The notes: a model not told the origin generated them from the letters alone. A DNA stretch of 64,000 nucleotides from Triticum aestivum (GCF_018294505.1 NC_057814.1:41935725-41999724), one strand, 5' to 3'; positions 11,855 through 24,060 are shown, counted from the first letter of the stretch. Numbers and translations: made by a program.

Positions 11855-12791
11855 TTACTCCAAGAAGGCAATGTTAGTAGTGGCTCATGTCTCTACATAA
11901 TGGAAGACTAAAACAAGATTAATGACTGCAATGACTGACTGGGAAGTGACAATGTATAAATAGCTCATGTACCTCAGATTGTATCTTAGCCTCGCATTAA
12001 AAATCACATCATCCATCATCCATGAAGGAAGCCTTCAGATCCGCGCTGAACCCACAGCAGACACAGAAACAACACAAGCATATGGAAAGCAGCGGCGGCA
12101 CAACTTGAGCATCCAGCCATGGGTGGGGTGAGCCGTGAGAAACAACTTACCGGACACTGGCATGTGCGCCGTCCACGTAAGCCTCGGGGATCTGGTTCAC
12201 TTACGCGCGTGTGGCCCGTCCATCCTGGGCGGTCTCATCCTCCTGGCAGGCTTCATCGGCGCATGATGGAGCCGCCGCCAGCTCCTTGCTTTGTACCTCT
12301 TCGCCATGCCGGCGTAATGCTCATCACGCTCCTCGTTTTTGCCTTTGCCGTCACCAGCGGTCCGGAGGTGAGGCCCGAGGCTGCGGAGAGGCGTGGCTAG
12401 CAGAGGGGGGGGCGTGCTGTTTCGCCGAATCTCCGTGTGCGTTGAAGCTGCCGTCACAATCCCACAGGTAGAGAAAGTATTGAAGTCATGGAGCTGGGGA
12501 TCCCAACTCATTGATTTGATTCCTCCAAACTTCACATCCCAATGATTATATATCCTAATGAGAAATATAAAGAAACTGTCAATTACTTACCTGTATCAGA
12601 AATAAAGCACTCTGCGATACCTTTGTCAGATAAAAACTGACTTTGTCCCATGTACACATGCAAGCTGACAATGAGCAGGCATCTGAGGATGCATGAGAAT
12701 CATCCTGGATTATATTCGGCAAGTAGCGGTCCATTCCTTCCATGACGAAGCTGGTAATACAAATCATTGAACTCCTTGTTTTTAAACAATA
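11855..12791 (+). repeat. Array unit 13 (937 bp)
   Basis: TATAAATA at 11955-11962 and AATAAA at 12601-12606. It is nearly identical to unit 14, including the odd ATTAAAAATC in the leader, the core TAG (long frame 12119-12400) and the ATTCGGCAAGTAGCGG tail. Confidence 0.9.
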
Positions 12792-13730
12792 TTACTCCAA
12801 GAAGGCAATGTTATTAGTAGCTCATGTCTCTACATAATGGAAGACTAAAACAAGATTAATGACTGCAATGACTGACTGGGAAGTGACAATGTATAAATAG
12901 CTCATGTACCTCAGATTGTATCTTAGCCTCGCATTAAAAATCACATCATCCATCATCCATGAAGGAAGCCTTCAGATCCGCGCTGAACCCACAGCAGACA
13001 CAGAAACAACACAAGCATATGGAAAGCAGCGGCGGCACAACTTGAGCATCCAGCCATGGGTGGGGTGAGCCGTGAGAAACAACTTACCGGACACTGGCAT
13101 GTGCGCCGTCCACGTAAGCCTCGGGGATCTGGTTCACTTACGCGCGTGTGGCCCGTCCATCCTGGGCGGTCTCATCCTCCTGGCAGGCTTCATCGGCGCA
13201 TGATGGAGCCGCCGCCAGCTCCTTGCTTTGTACCTCTTCGCCATGCCGGCGTAATGCTCATCACGCTCCTCGTTTTTGCCTTTGCCGTCACCAGCGGTCC
13301 GGAGGTGAGGCCCGAGGCTGCGGAGAGGCGTGGCTAGCAGAGGGGGGGGGGCATGCTGTTTCGCCCAATCTTCGTGTGCGTTGAAGCTGCCGTCACAATC
13401 CCACAGGTAGAGAAAGTATTGAAGTCATGGAGCTGGGGATCCCAACTCATTGATTTGATTCCTCCAAACTTCACATCCCAATGATTATATATCCTAATGA
13501 GAAATATAAAGAAACTGTCAATTACTTACCTGTATCAGAAATAAAGCACTCTGCGATACCTTTGTCAGATAAAAACTGACTTTGTCCCATGTACACATGC
13601 AAGCTGACAATGAGCAGGCATCTGAGGATGCATGAGAATCATCCTGGATTATATTCGGCAAGTAGCGGTCCATTCCTTCCATGACGAAGCTGGTAATACA
13701 AATCATTGAACTCCTTGTTTTTAAACAATA
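12792..13730 (+). repeat. Array unit 14 (939 bp)
   Basis: TATAAATA at 12892-12899 and AATAAA at 13540-13545. Almost a copy of unit 13, the clearest case of a very recent single-unit duplication. The differences lie mainly in the G-run and a few bases after it. Confidence 0.9.
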
Positions 13731-14668
13731 TTACTCCAAGAAGGCAATGTTATTAGTAGCTCATGTCTCTACATAATGGAAGACTAAAACAAGATTAATG
13801 ACTACAATGACTGACCGGAAAGTGACAATGTATAAATAGCTCCTGTACCTCAAGTTGTATCTTAGCCTCGCATTCAGCATCACATCATCCATCATCCATG
13901 AAGGAAGCCTTCAGATCCACGCTGAACCCACAGCAGACACAGAAACAACACAAGCATATGGAAAGCAGCGGCGGCACAACTTGAGCATCCAGCCATGGGT
14001 GGGGTGAGCCGTGAGAAACAACTTACCGGACACTAGCATGTGCGCCGTCCACGTAAGCCTCGGGGATCTGGTTCACTTACGCGCGTGTGGCCCGTCCATC
14101 CTGGGCGGTCTCATCCTCCTGGCAGGCTTCATCGGCGCATGATGGAGCCGCCGCCAGCTCCTTGCTTTGTACCTCTTCGCCATGCCGGCGTAATGCTCAT
14201 CACGCTCCTCGTTTTTGCCTTTGCCGTCACCAGCGGTCCGGAGGTGAGGCCCGAGGCTGCGGAGAGGCGTGGCTAGCAGAGGGGGGGGGCGTGCTGTTTC
14301 GCCCAATCTTCGTGTGCATTGAAGCTGCCGTCATGATCCCACAGGTAGAGAAAGTATTGAAGTCATGGAGCTGGGGATCCCAACTCATTGATTTGATTCC
14401 TCCAAACTTCACATCCCAATGATTATATATCCTAATGAGAAATATAAAGAAACTGTCAATTACTTACCTGTATCAGAAATAAAGCACTCTGCGATACCTT
14501 TGTCAGATAAAAACTGACTTTGTCCCATGTACACATGCAAGCTGACAATGAGCAGGCATCTGAGGATGCATGAGAATCATGCTGGATTATATTCGGCAAG
14601 TAGCGGTCCATTCCTTCCATGACGAAGCTGGTAATACAAATCATTGAACTCCTTGTTTTTAAACAATA
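13731..14668 (+). repeat. Array unit 15 (938 bp)
   Basis: TATAAATA at 13831-13838 and AATAAA at 14478-14483. CACTAGCATG introduces a stop in the long frame from 13995 after about 13 codons, a change also seen in units 16, 17 and 19. Confidence 0.9.
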
Positions 14669-15606
14669 TTACTCCAAGAAGGCAATGTTATTAGTAGCTC
14701 ATGTCTCTACATAATGGAAGACTAAAACAAGATTAATGACTACAATGACTGACCGGAAAGTGACAATGTATAAATAGCTCCTGTACCTCAAGTTGTATCT
14801 TAGCCTCGCATTCAGCATCACATCATCCATCATCCATGAAGGAAGCCTTCAGATCCACGCTGAACCCACAGCAGACACAGAAACAACACAAGCATATGGA
14901 AAGCAGCGGCGGCACAGCTTGAGCATCCAGCCATGGGTGGGGTGAGCCGTGAGAAACAACATACCGGACACTAGCATGTGCGCCGTCCCCGTAAGCCTCG
15001 GGGATCTGGTTCGCTTACGCGCGCGTGGCCCGTCCATCCTGGGCGGTCTCATCCTCCTGGTAGGCTTCATCGTCGCATGATGGAGCCACCGCCAGCTCCT
15101 TGCTTTGTACCTCTTCGCCATGCCGGCGTAATGCTCATCACGCTCCTCATTTTTGCCTTTGCCATCACTAGCGGTCCGGAGGTGAGGCCCGAGGCTGCGG
15201 AGAGGCGTGGCCAGCAGAGGGGGGGGGCGTGCTGTTTCGCCCAATCTCTGTGTGCGCTGAAGCTGTCGTCATGATCCCACCGTTAGAGAAAGTATTGAAG
15301 TCATGGAGCTGGGGATCCCAACTCATTGATTTGATTCCTCCAAACTTCACATCCCAATGATTATATATCCTAATGAGAAATGTAAAGAAACTGTCAATTA
15401 CTTACCTGTATCAGAAATAAAGCACTCTGCGAAACCTTTGTCAGATAAAAACTGACTTTGTCCCATGTACACATGCAAGCTGACAATGAGCAGGCATCTG
15501 AGGATGCATGAGAATCATGCTGGATTATATTCGGCAAGTAGCGGTCCATTCCTTCCATGACGAAGCTGGTAATACAAATCATTGAACTCCTTTTTTTAAA
15601 ACAATA
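14669..15606 (+). repeat. Array unit 16 (938 bp)
   Basis: TATAAATA at 14769-14776 and AATAAA at 15416-15421. It has the early stop of unit 15 but lacks the downstream GGCTAGC stop, so it looks like a recombinant between two unit types. Confidence 0.9.
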
Positions 15607-16531
15607 TTACTCCAAGAAGGCAATGTTATTAGTAGCTCATGTCTCTACATAATGGAAGACTAAAACAAGATTAATGACTGCAATGACTTACCGGGAACTG
15701 ACAATGTATAAATAGCTCCTGTACCTCAAGTTGTATCTTAGCCTCGCATTCAGCATCACATCATCCATCATCCATGAAGGAAGCCTTCAGATCCACGCTG
15801 AACCCACAGCAGACACAGAAACAACACAAGCATGTGGAAAGCAGCGGCGGCACAGCTTGAGCATCCAGCCATGGGTGGGGTGAGCCGTGAGAAACAACAT
15901 ACCGGACACTAGCATGTGCGCCGTCCCCGTAAGCCTCGGGGATCTGGTTCGCTTACGCGCGCGTGGCCCGTCCATCCTGGGCGGTCTCATCCTCCTGGTA
16001 GGCTTCATCGTCTCATGATGGAGCCACCGCCAGCTCCTTGCTTTGTACCTCTTCGCCATGCCGGCGTAATGCTCATCACGCTCCTCATTTTTTCCTTTGC
16101 CATCACTAGCGGTCCGGAGGTGAGGCCCGAGGCTGCGGAGAGGCGTGGCCAGCAGAGGGGGGGCGTGCTGTTTCGCCCAATCTCTGTGTGCGCTGAAGCT
16201 GTCGTCATGATCCCACCGTTAGAGAAAGTATTGAAGTCATGGAGCTGGGGATTGATTTGATTCCTCCAAACTTCACATCTCAATGATTATAAATCCTAAT
16301 GAGAAATATAAAGAAACTGTCAATTACTTACCTGTATCAGAAATAAAGAACTCTGCGATACCTTTGTCAGACAAAAACTGACTTTGTCCCATGCATACAT
16401 GCAAGCTGACAATGAGCAGGCATCCAAGGATGCATGATAATCATCCTAGATTATATTTGGCAAGTAGCCGTCCATTCTTCCATGACAAAGCTGGTAATAC
16501 AGATCATTGAGCACCTTTCTTTTAAACAATA
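15607..16531 (+). repeat. Array unit 17 (925 bp)
   Basis: TATAAATA at 15707-15714 and AATAAA at 16342-16347. The shortest complete unit; a deletion near 16250 removes part of the GGGATCCCAACTC motif. The same early stop as unit 16 is present. Confidence 0.9.
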
Positions 16532-17466
16532 TTACTCCAAGAAGGCAATGTTATTAGTAGCTCATGTCTCTACATAATGGAAGACTAAAACAAGATTAAT
16601 GACTGCAATGACTGACTGGGAAGTGACAATGTATGAATAGCTCCTGTACCTTAGGTTGTATCTTAGCCTCGCATTCAGCATCACATCATCCATCATCTAT
16701 GAAGGAAGCCTTCAGATCCGCGCTGAACCCACAGCAGACACAGAAACAACACAAGCATATGGAAAGCAGCGGCAGCACAGCTTGAGCATCCAGCCATGGG
16801 TGGGGTGAGCAGTGAGAAACAACATACCGGACACTGGCATGTGCGCCATCCCCGTAAGCCTCGGGGATCTGGTTCGCTTACGCGCGCGTGGCCCGTCCAT
16901 CATGGGCGGTCTCATCCTCCTGGCAGTCTTCGTCGGCGCATGATGTAGCCGCCGCCAGCTCCTTGCTTTGTACCTCTTCGCCATGCCGGCGTAATTCTCA
17001 TCACGCTCCATGTTTTTGCCTTTGCCGTCACAAGCGGTCCGGAGGTGAGGCCCGAGGCTGCGGAGAGGCGTGGCCGGCAGAGGGGGGGCGTGCTGTTTCG
17101 CCCAATCTCCGTGTGCGCTGAATCTGCCGTCACGATCCCGCCGTTAGAGAAAGTATTGAAGTCATGGGGCTGGGATCCCAACTCATTGATTTGATTCCTC
17201 CAAACTTCACATCCCAATGATTATATATCCTAATGAGAAATATAAAGAAAGTGTCAATTACTTACCTGTATCAGAAATAAAGCACTCTGCGATACCTTTG
17301 TCAGATAAAAACTGACGTTGTCCCATGTACACATGCAAGCTGACAATGAGCAGGCATCTGAGGATGCATGATAATCATCCTGGATTATATTTGGCAAGTA
17401 GCCCTCCATTCCTTCCATGACGAAGCTGGTAATACAGATCATTGAACTCCTTTTTTTAAAACAATA
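16532..17466 (+). repeat. Array unit 18 (935 bp), variant TATA box
   Basis: The TATA box is changed to TATGAATA (16632-16639). AATAAA is at 17276-17281. ATGATGTAG places a stop directly after the double Met of the long frame. The GAGCACC variant that precedes this unit matches the tails of units 7 and 9. Confidence 0.9.
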
Positions 17467-18167
17467 TTACTCCAAGAAGGCAATGTTATTAGTAGCTCAT
17501 GTCTCGACATAATGGAAGACTAAAACAAGATTAATGACTGCAATGACTGACTGGGAAGTGACAATGTATAAATAGCTCCTGTACCTCAGGTTGTATCTTA
17601 GCCTCGCATTCAGCATCACATCATCCGTCATCCACGAAGGAAGCCTTCAGATCCGCGCTGAACCCACAGCAGACACAGAAACAACACAAGCATATGGAAA
17701 GCAGCGGCGGCACAACTTGAGCATCCAGCCATGGGTGGGGTGAGCCGTGAGAAACAACATACCGGACACTAGCATGTGCGCCGTCCCCGTAAGCCTCGGG
17801 GATCTGGTTCGCTTACGCGCGCGTGGCCTGTCCATCCTGGGCGGTCTCATCCTCCTGGCAGGCTTCATCGGCGCATGATGGAGCCGCCGCCAGCTCCTTG
17901 CTTTGTACCTCTTCGCCATGCCGGCGTAATGCTCATCACGCTCCTCATTTTTGCCTTTGCCATCACCAGCGGTCCGGAGGTGAGGCCCGAGGCTGCGGAG
18001 AGGCGTGGCCAGCAGAGGGGGGGTGCTGATTCGCCCAATCTCCGTGTGCGCTGAAGCTGCCGTCACGATCCCACCATTAGAGAAAGTATTGAAGTCATGG
18101 AGCTGGGGATCCCAACTCATTGATTTGATTCCTCCAAACTTCACATCTCAATGATTATATATCCTAA

Positions 18168-18197
18168 CTAGCATAGTGGCCCGCTCGATGCGCGGGC
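18168..18197 (-). other. Helitron 3' terminus with hairpin
   Basis: GCCCGC (18179-18184) and GCGGGC (18192-18197) form a 6-bp stem with a 7-nt loop. The CTAG end follows after 7 nt on the minus strand. This is the usual subterminal stem-loop of plant Helitrons. Confidence 0.9.
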
Positions 18198-18362
18198 TAG
18201 AATTTCATATAGATTTTTTTCGTCATGAAAACATATTAGTATTTGATTTCTTTAAAGAAAAAGTTGGAGACAAATATGATGAAATTTATGAATATACGAC
18301 TTTTGCGATCATAGTTTCGTCTTAGGTATGCTTGCTTTTTAATTCATATACGAAAATATATA

Positions 18363-18484
18363 CTCCCTCCGTCCAAAATTCTTGTCTTAGATTCGTCTAG
18401 ATACGGATGTATTTAATACTAAAACGTGACTTGATACATCTGTATTTAGACAAATCTACGACATGAATTTTGGGACGGAGGGAG
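18363..18484. mobile_element. Stowaway-type MITE (Tc1/mariner)
   Basis: 122 bp with perfect terminal inverted repeats CTCCCTCCGTCC / GGACGGAGGGAG, flanked by TA on both sides (18361-18362 and 18485-18486), the mariner target duplication. It lies inside the Helitron, so it either inserted there or was carried along. Confidence 0.95.
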
Positions 18485-18899
18485 TATGTTATCAATTTAT
18501 CATTTACTTGCTAATTATGCATATTGTGCAACTGTATTTTATGATCACTTGTGTTGTCGAAAATTATATTCGTATGATATTTCTTGCATTGTTACATTCA
18601 AATTTTTAGCACAAATTTAATAGTTCCATTTTTCTAGGTAGGCATAGCTAAATGTGCTAATGTTGTGCAAGATTGACATTTTTTATTTTAGTGTTTTTGA
18701 ATGTAAGTGAAATAAATTAGTTTATGGAGTTAATTTCATTTTTTATACTATATAGAAACATTCAAACTTCCGTGTTATTTATTTGTTTGCATGATCATTT
18801 GACATACCTATGTTAGGACACTGTGCACTAAGATGGACCAATGTTTACTCAGGTTTTCACTTTAGCAAAGTTTTTTTTAACATTGTACACAACTTTCTA

Positions 18900-19320
18900 A
18901 AATAACAATATCAACCTAATTACTATTTTTAAATCGTTGACACTACTATGTGCAGAGCGGCATTGGTATCACGGATCCCACCCGATTAATCCTTCGCTTT
19001 CCTCTTTCTGGAGACTTCTTGTCTTCTTAGTGGCTCCCAGCCTTGGAAGTATCCGATCCAAGATTGATTCACGGCATGAGAGGATTACTCTGGAAGCTCC
19101 CCTGTTTTTCCTTGTTGGTCGCCCTGACGTGCACACACTCCGTGGCTTAGGTCCAGTGTACCGCCATGGATTGTCCTTCTATGGCAACGTCATTGGCCCC
19201 TCATGCACTTGGTCGATCTCCCTTAGATTTCTATCAGCCAACGCTCATAGTCTCTGATCCAAAACGTCAACAAAGAATGCTCCTAGTAGCATTACCACTT
19301 CGCCAGTGGCGAAAGCAAAT
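18900..19320. other. GC-richer segment inside the Helitron
   Basis: This stretch is clearly richer in GC than its surroundings and holds a 106-codon plus-strand ORF (18937-19257) with no recognisable domain. It may be a captured host fragment, as is common in grass Helitrons. I cannot name a parent gene. Confidence 0.3.
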
Positions 19321-21167
19321 TTTTCACGGCGATCATGCGGGGTAAATTAGAATAGATACCTTAAACACAATATGTCAATACAAAGACTATGCATATTATT
19401 TTAGTCGTGTGCTCTTCTCTCTGTTAGTACAGGACCATGCCAATCTAATGGTTATTGATCCAGTGTTGATTCCATATGCATAGATTTTGTATTGAGCATA
19501 GTTAGATAATATCGAGGTCTTCGTATAATCTTAACATTTTTTTGGTTGAAAAAGAATCATACCTATAAACTATGTATAGTGTCACATAGCATAAATCTGG
19601 CCTAAAATGGAAATTATGATTCGAAAGAATCTACAATGAATCATTTAGCTAATATTTTGTAAATAATTTGTAGTTTGTTCACTGAAATAAGTATAACTTT
19701 AATCTACAAAGGCATGATGCATTAAACAACTCCAAATAAAAAGCCTTGCCAAAGCAAAATTCCAGAGATGCGCATTCAAACAACTGGTACTTAAATTTCA
19801 AAGATCTTCCTGGACATATGCCACCAAAAAAACATCTCTTTTTGTAGATTCGGCAAAACAATTCTTTGTTCCTTTAATACCATCATATTTTTAATGGAAT
19901 AAGAAAACAAACTACAAAATCCACATGCTACAAAAAAGTGATTTTATTTTCTCGTGCGCTTTTTCTATCCTAGATCTCTAACCGGTTAATCATATTGTGC
20001 TCTCAGGAAACAATTAATGAAAAACTGCATAGTTCATTGAAATATAATGCTACAACAATACCTTGGCTACAAATATGAATGCAAAAGTATCCGGAAAACA
20101 TGGATAAGTTATAGAACCAAATAGATAGACTCACAAAAGAATTTATGGCCCTTCACACAAAGTGAAACCTAGAAGTAGGTAACAAACGCCTAAAAAAGGA
20201 GAATGAAGCACGTTAGATACTGGTATATATTTCTATAACCTGAACGACAAAAGGCTTAGTCAGATAGAAAATTCCATTACAGCTAGGAATCATATTTTAT
20301 ATCACTTCAGTAAAAACTAAGCTAAGTCGCAAATGAATGTAAGATGATAAACCGTTTCTTGCTAGCTAATTTATGAAACAACTTATCTCCGTAGAATGGA
20401 ACTGTAGTATATGAAATAATAAATAGGCAAGGAGTACTAAATCCGTGCTTAACTTAAACTGAAGGTCTGCTATGCAAAACTAACATGCACAACAACAGTA
20501 TATTTGCATTTCCCTTGTCGTTATTTCCACATGTTCTTGGAGGAATGCTTTTCCTTTGCTTTTTTTTCATGTGATGTCTTGAAATACAAAGAACTGCATG
20601 ATGGTAACACAACCTTCACGTTTTGAAACCTGCATGCCTTAGCTAGATCGTACCTTTATAATAAAATCTAATAAATCCTTTAGTTCAGCTTAGCAATTCC
20701 CAGTTCAGGATGCAGGCGGACGTGATATGCTAGGGCTCTTGGTTAGTGTATTAGCTCAGCAACATAATAATTGTGGAGATAAACATGAGATTGAAAGCTA
20801 GTAAAACAATTGCTAGTTCATCTACATTTACTGAGAATCTACATCTACTTTTGACTGAAGGGGCACTGTCCCCAACTTTGTCACAGATTGAATTGACCTG
20901 TAGGCTAAGATCAGGAGACCTAAGGAAATTTCAGAATTCTGGTTACAACAAAGCTGTACCAATAAGCGTACATGAAGTGTCGTACCAACTATTGCTGAAC
21001 TTGGGTATCTACAGTAAACAAAAGTACACTGATTTGAGTGTTGTTATGTAAAAAGGATCAAACTGGTCTAGCTAAATCAGCTGTGTTACAAACCTTCGGC
21101 ATGCTAGAGGTTATGGCACCCACTTTGTTATTTTCCTTGTTGCACGTGCTTGCAAACACTGCCCGAA
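19321..21167. other. AT-rich Helitron interior, no gene seen
   Basis: No ORF with recognisable features, no terminal repeats and no RNA gene visible on either strand. Confidence 0.5.
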
Positions 21168-21284
21168 AGAACTGTTCCACAAAGACCTCAACAAAGCCAT
21201 GTTCAGAGAACCAATCTGAAACTGAAAGAACTCTTCCACAAGACCACAACATATCCATGTTCAGAGCACCAATGTAAAACTGAA
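21168..21284 (+). repeat. Two-copy direct repeat (~58 bp) in the Helitron
   Basis: Two adjacent diverged copies, each running from AGAACT..TTCCACA to ..CTGAA and containing CCATGTTCAGAG, the second starting near 21227. Probably a local slippage duplication. Confidence 0.7.
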
Positions 21285-21889
21285 ACTTATTCTCCATCCA
21301 TGTGCAGACCAAAACACTATAAATACATGTTCCATACATATTACTGTTACATGGATCCCATTATCAGCACATCTCTTCTATGTTCTTCAATGTTGATTAC
21401 TGGAATATCATACATGTATAATTCATAAGAAAGCAACGGATGGCTCAAACAATTAGATAACTTAGAAGACAATGTACTGCTTGATGCATGCAGCAATTTT
21501 ATGTTACATAGGAACAGAGAGAGGAATTAGAAGAAGATATACGTACTCCTGAGTCTAGACCAATACCTAGAACCTTGAGCCTATAATGATTTTTTCTTGC
21601 CGGATATGGATGGAGAACTACAGCCAACAAACACATCGTGAGAAAACACGGATAAGTAACAGTATTACTATGCCTTGTAATCCACCTTGCTACAGAGCTG
21701 AGGAAAACTTAGCTGCTTCCTCAGGATCGATACAATTATCTGAAGACTGGTATGTATATGTTTGCACGAATCTCTATTTATTTCTCATCTCTCCCTATAC
21801 AATTATCTGATTTCAAGCGATTAAGGAGAGAAATAGACGAACTTACTGTGGTTTGCCACTGGGTCAGCTGTACTGATTCCTGACATCAT

Positions 21890-22380
21890 ATTTCACGGTT
21901 CAGATCCAGCATCCTCTTTTCCTAAATCAAACAAAAAAAAGTGGGATCTCCGGTCTATCAGCCAGGAAGCAAAACTACTCGAATAGGAGGATTTAAGAAG
22001 GACAACGATCTCAGAATCGAGAAGACGTCTGGGAGAGAACACTTGCGTGCCCAATGGAGGTATCCTGTGGAGATTCATGTGGCAACGGCCGACCGAGTTG
22101 TGCGGATGCATCTGTCATCATAGTCGCCTATCCTCTTAGATTGGAAAAGGATCATCAAACGCCTAGGCAAGCATGTGACTTCAATGCCTCCTCGGTGGTG
22201 CCGTGGTGCTCAAGAGAAATCCCCTGAGGGCAGGCCATTGGGAGAGCACGTGATGGAGGAGTTAGGAATGGGTCGAGCCGTCGAGGTTCCAATTCTGTAG
22301 AGAAGGATGTTCCTTCGGCAATGTTGTGTTGATGCAGGATGTGGAGCATGGCGGCGGCGGCGGCTTGAAGTGTCAAGAGG
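21890..22380 (-). other. Possible captured exon sequence near the Helitron 5' end
   Basis: Two minus-strand ORFs of 72-73 codons (21893-22111 and 22155-22376) occur in a GC-richer patch 0.4-0.9 kb from the 5' terminus, where grass Helitrons often carry gene fragments. No domain recognised, and neither is supported as a gene. Confidence 0.25.
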
Positions 22381-22998
22381 TTAGGGCTCTGTGCGTTTTC
22401 TTTTCATGGGGAGGTCTCGTGGGTCATTTTTTTTAACTCGTGACCTTTTTCTTTGGGAAGGCTCGTGGGATTTTTGTACATCGGCAAGAAACGTGGGTCA
22501 TTTTTTTTTTTGAGGAAACGTGGGTCATTGGGAAAGAGAGGTAAGTTTTTCTTTTCTTTTCTTGTTATGTTGAAGAGTTATTTTATGTAATGGCACTAGT
22601 GGGTAATTTTCGCTGATTTATGTTGCAAAACAAATTGTCTCCATCGAACGGTTATGTTTTCTTTTCCTATGAATTAAATGGCCAGATCTATCTAATTATT
22701 ATGGGATTTTCTAAAATATTTTCTTTTTTCTAGTGATCCCATCAAATACGTTTTATATATAATAGATGAGAAATATAAATAAACTGTCAATTACTTACCT
22801 GTATCAGAAATAAAGCACTCTGCGATACCTTTGTCAGATAAAAACTGACTTTGTCCCATGTACACATGCAAGCTGACAATGAGCAGGCATATGAGGATGC
22901 ATGATAATCATCCTGGATTATATTTGGCAAGTAGCCGTCCATTCCTTCCATGACGAAGCTGGTAATACAGATCATTGAACTCCTTTTTTTAAACAATA

Positions 22999-23648
22999 TT
23001 ACTCCAAGAAGGCAATGTTATTAGCAGCTCATCTCTCTACATAATGGAAGACTAAAACAAGATTAATGACTGCAATGACTGACTGGGAAGTGACAATGTA
23101 TAAATAGCTCATGTACCTCAGGTTGTATCTTAGCCTCGCATTCAGCATCACATCATCCATCATCCATGAATGAAGCCTTCAGATCCGCGCTGAACCCACA
23201 GCAGACACAGAAACAACACAAGCATATGGAAAGCAGCGGCGGCACAGCTTGAGCATCCAGCCATGGGTGGGGTGAGCCATGAGAAACAACATACCGGACA
23301 CTGGCATGTGCGCCGTCCCCGTAAGCCTCGGGGATCTGGTTCGCTTACGCGCGCGTGGCCCATCCATCCTGGGCGGTCTCATCCTCCTGGCAGGATTCGT
23401 CGGCGCTTGATGGAGCCGCCGCCAGCTCCTTGCTTTGTACCTCTTCGCCATGCCGGCGTAATGCTCATCACGCTCCTCGTTTTTGCCTTTGTCGTCACCA
23501 GCGGTCCGGAGGTGAGGCCCGAGGCTGCGGAGAGGCGTGGCCTGTAGAGGGGGGGGGGCGTGCTGTTTCGCCCAATCTCGGTGTGTGCTGAAGCTGCCGT
23601 CACGATCCCACCGTTAGAGAAAGTATTGAAGTCATGGAGCTGGGGATC
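22999..23648 (+). repeat. Array unit 20, truncated
   Basis: TATAAATA at 23099-23106 and ATGGGTGGGG at 23263. Homology ends at GGGGATCC (about 23648), where a GA microsatellite follows, so the AATAAA and tail are missing. The 34-codon ORF is intact; the long frame ends at 23547. Confidence 0.88.
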
Positions 23649-23653
23649 CACCG

Positions 23654-23656
<3 letters not shown>

Positions 23657-23686
<30 letters not shown>
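23657..23686. repeat. (GA)15 microsatellite at the array end
   Basis: Uninterrupted GA dinucleotides immediately after the truncation point of unit 20. The repeat marks the junction between the array and unrelated GC-rich DNA. Confidence 0.95.
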
Positions 23687-23689
<3 letters not shown>

Positions 23690-24060
23690 AGATGGTTGCC
23701 CACGCCAATCTGCCGCCGCCGCCTCGTGCCCTCTTCCGTCGCTGCTGCTCCAGCTTCCGCCTAGCGGGGGTGTCAACTCGCCAGCGTGGGGATAGGCGAG
23801 CGAGAAAGGGGGCGATTTGGAAGGGATAGAAAAGATCTCGACGCTGGCCGATTCAAAATTTCAGGCGTGTGAGAGGGCATGACTTGCGTGGGATTGGTTT
23901 TTTCCGATGGAAGAACAGGCGTGGGATTAATGTCCTGTGGCAGGACATTTAATCTCAGCCATTAGATGGGATGGCAGACCACTGAGTCAATTAGGACAGT
24001 TAGATTTAACTACGTCGATTAGATCCTAAGGTGTTGATTGGTTTGTGTACAGTAAATTTG
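23687..24060. other. GC-rich segment, no gene recognised
   Basis: The first ~150 bp are rich in CCG triplets and could be the 5' end of a gene or element, but no ORF of useful length follows. The rest is AT-richer and featureless. Confidence 0.35.

Larger units (their letters stand above)
18168..22766 (-). mobile_element. Non-autonomous Helitron inserted in array unit 19
   Basis: On the minus strand the element begins TCTATTATATATAAAAC (22766 downward) and ends CTAG (18171-18168), with a GC-rich hairpin about 8 nt before the CTAG. It lies precisely between A (18167) and T (22767), the AT target typical of Helitrons, with no target duplication. The neighbouring array units supply the empty site: removing the 4,599 bp joins CCTAA to TGAGAAATATAAA as in every other unit. 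No Rep/helicase ORF is visible, so it must depend on an autonomous partner. The interior is AT-rich with a Stowaway MITE and a few GC-richer segments that may be captured host sequence. Confidence 0.93.
17467..22998 (+). repeat. Array unit 19, split by a Helitron
   Basis: Unit sequence is 17467-18167 plus 22767-22998, 933 bp in total. TATAAATA is at 17567-17574, but its AATAAA (22809-22814) lies beyond the 4.6-kb insertion, so any plus-strand transcript would be interrupted. The ATG of the leader ORF is mutated (CCACGAAGG near 17632). Confidence 0.92.
629..23648 (+). repeat. 20-unit tandem array of ~935-bp gene-like units
   Basis: Twenty head-to-tail copies, 925-948 bp long, measured from one TTACTCCAAG landmark to the next. 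The equivalent ATGGGTGGGG sites lie at 900, 1836, 2772, 3705, 4641, 5568, 6495, 7429, 8364, 9303, 10233, 11171, 12119, 13056, 13995, 14933, 15871, 16796, 17731 and 23263. Each unit has an AT-rich promoter-like stretch with TATAAATA, a leader with a short ORF starting about 75 bp after the TATA, a GC-rich core of about 350 bp, and an AATAAA about 645 bp downstream of the TATA. Unit 19 is split by a Helitron and unit 20 is truncated. I do not recognise the family. It could be a tandemly amplified small-peptide gene, a non-coding or small-RNA locus, or a satellite derived from a gene. Confidence 0.93.

Noticed and set aside
17647..18144. 165-codon minus-strand ORF in unit 19
   Set aside because: It is longest only because of this unit's G-run length. 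The same frame is broken in most other units and shows no domain.
18937..19257. 106-codon ORF in the Helitron as a captured gene
   Set aside because: No domain or splice evidence; retained only as a GC-rich segment.
629..23648. CRISPR array or simple satellite
   Set aside because: Repeat length, promoter and poly(A)-like signals and plant TE context exclude CRISPR. The conserved TATA/AATAAA layout argues against a featureless satellite.
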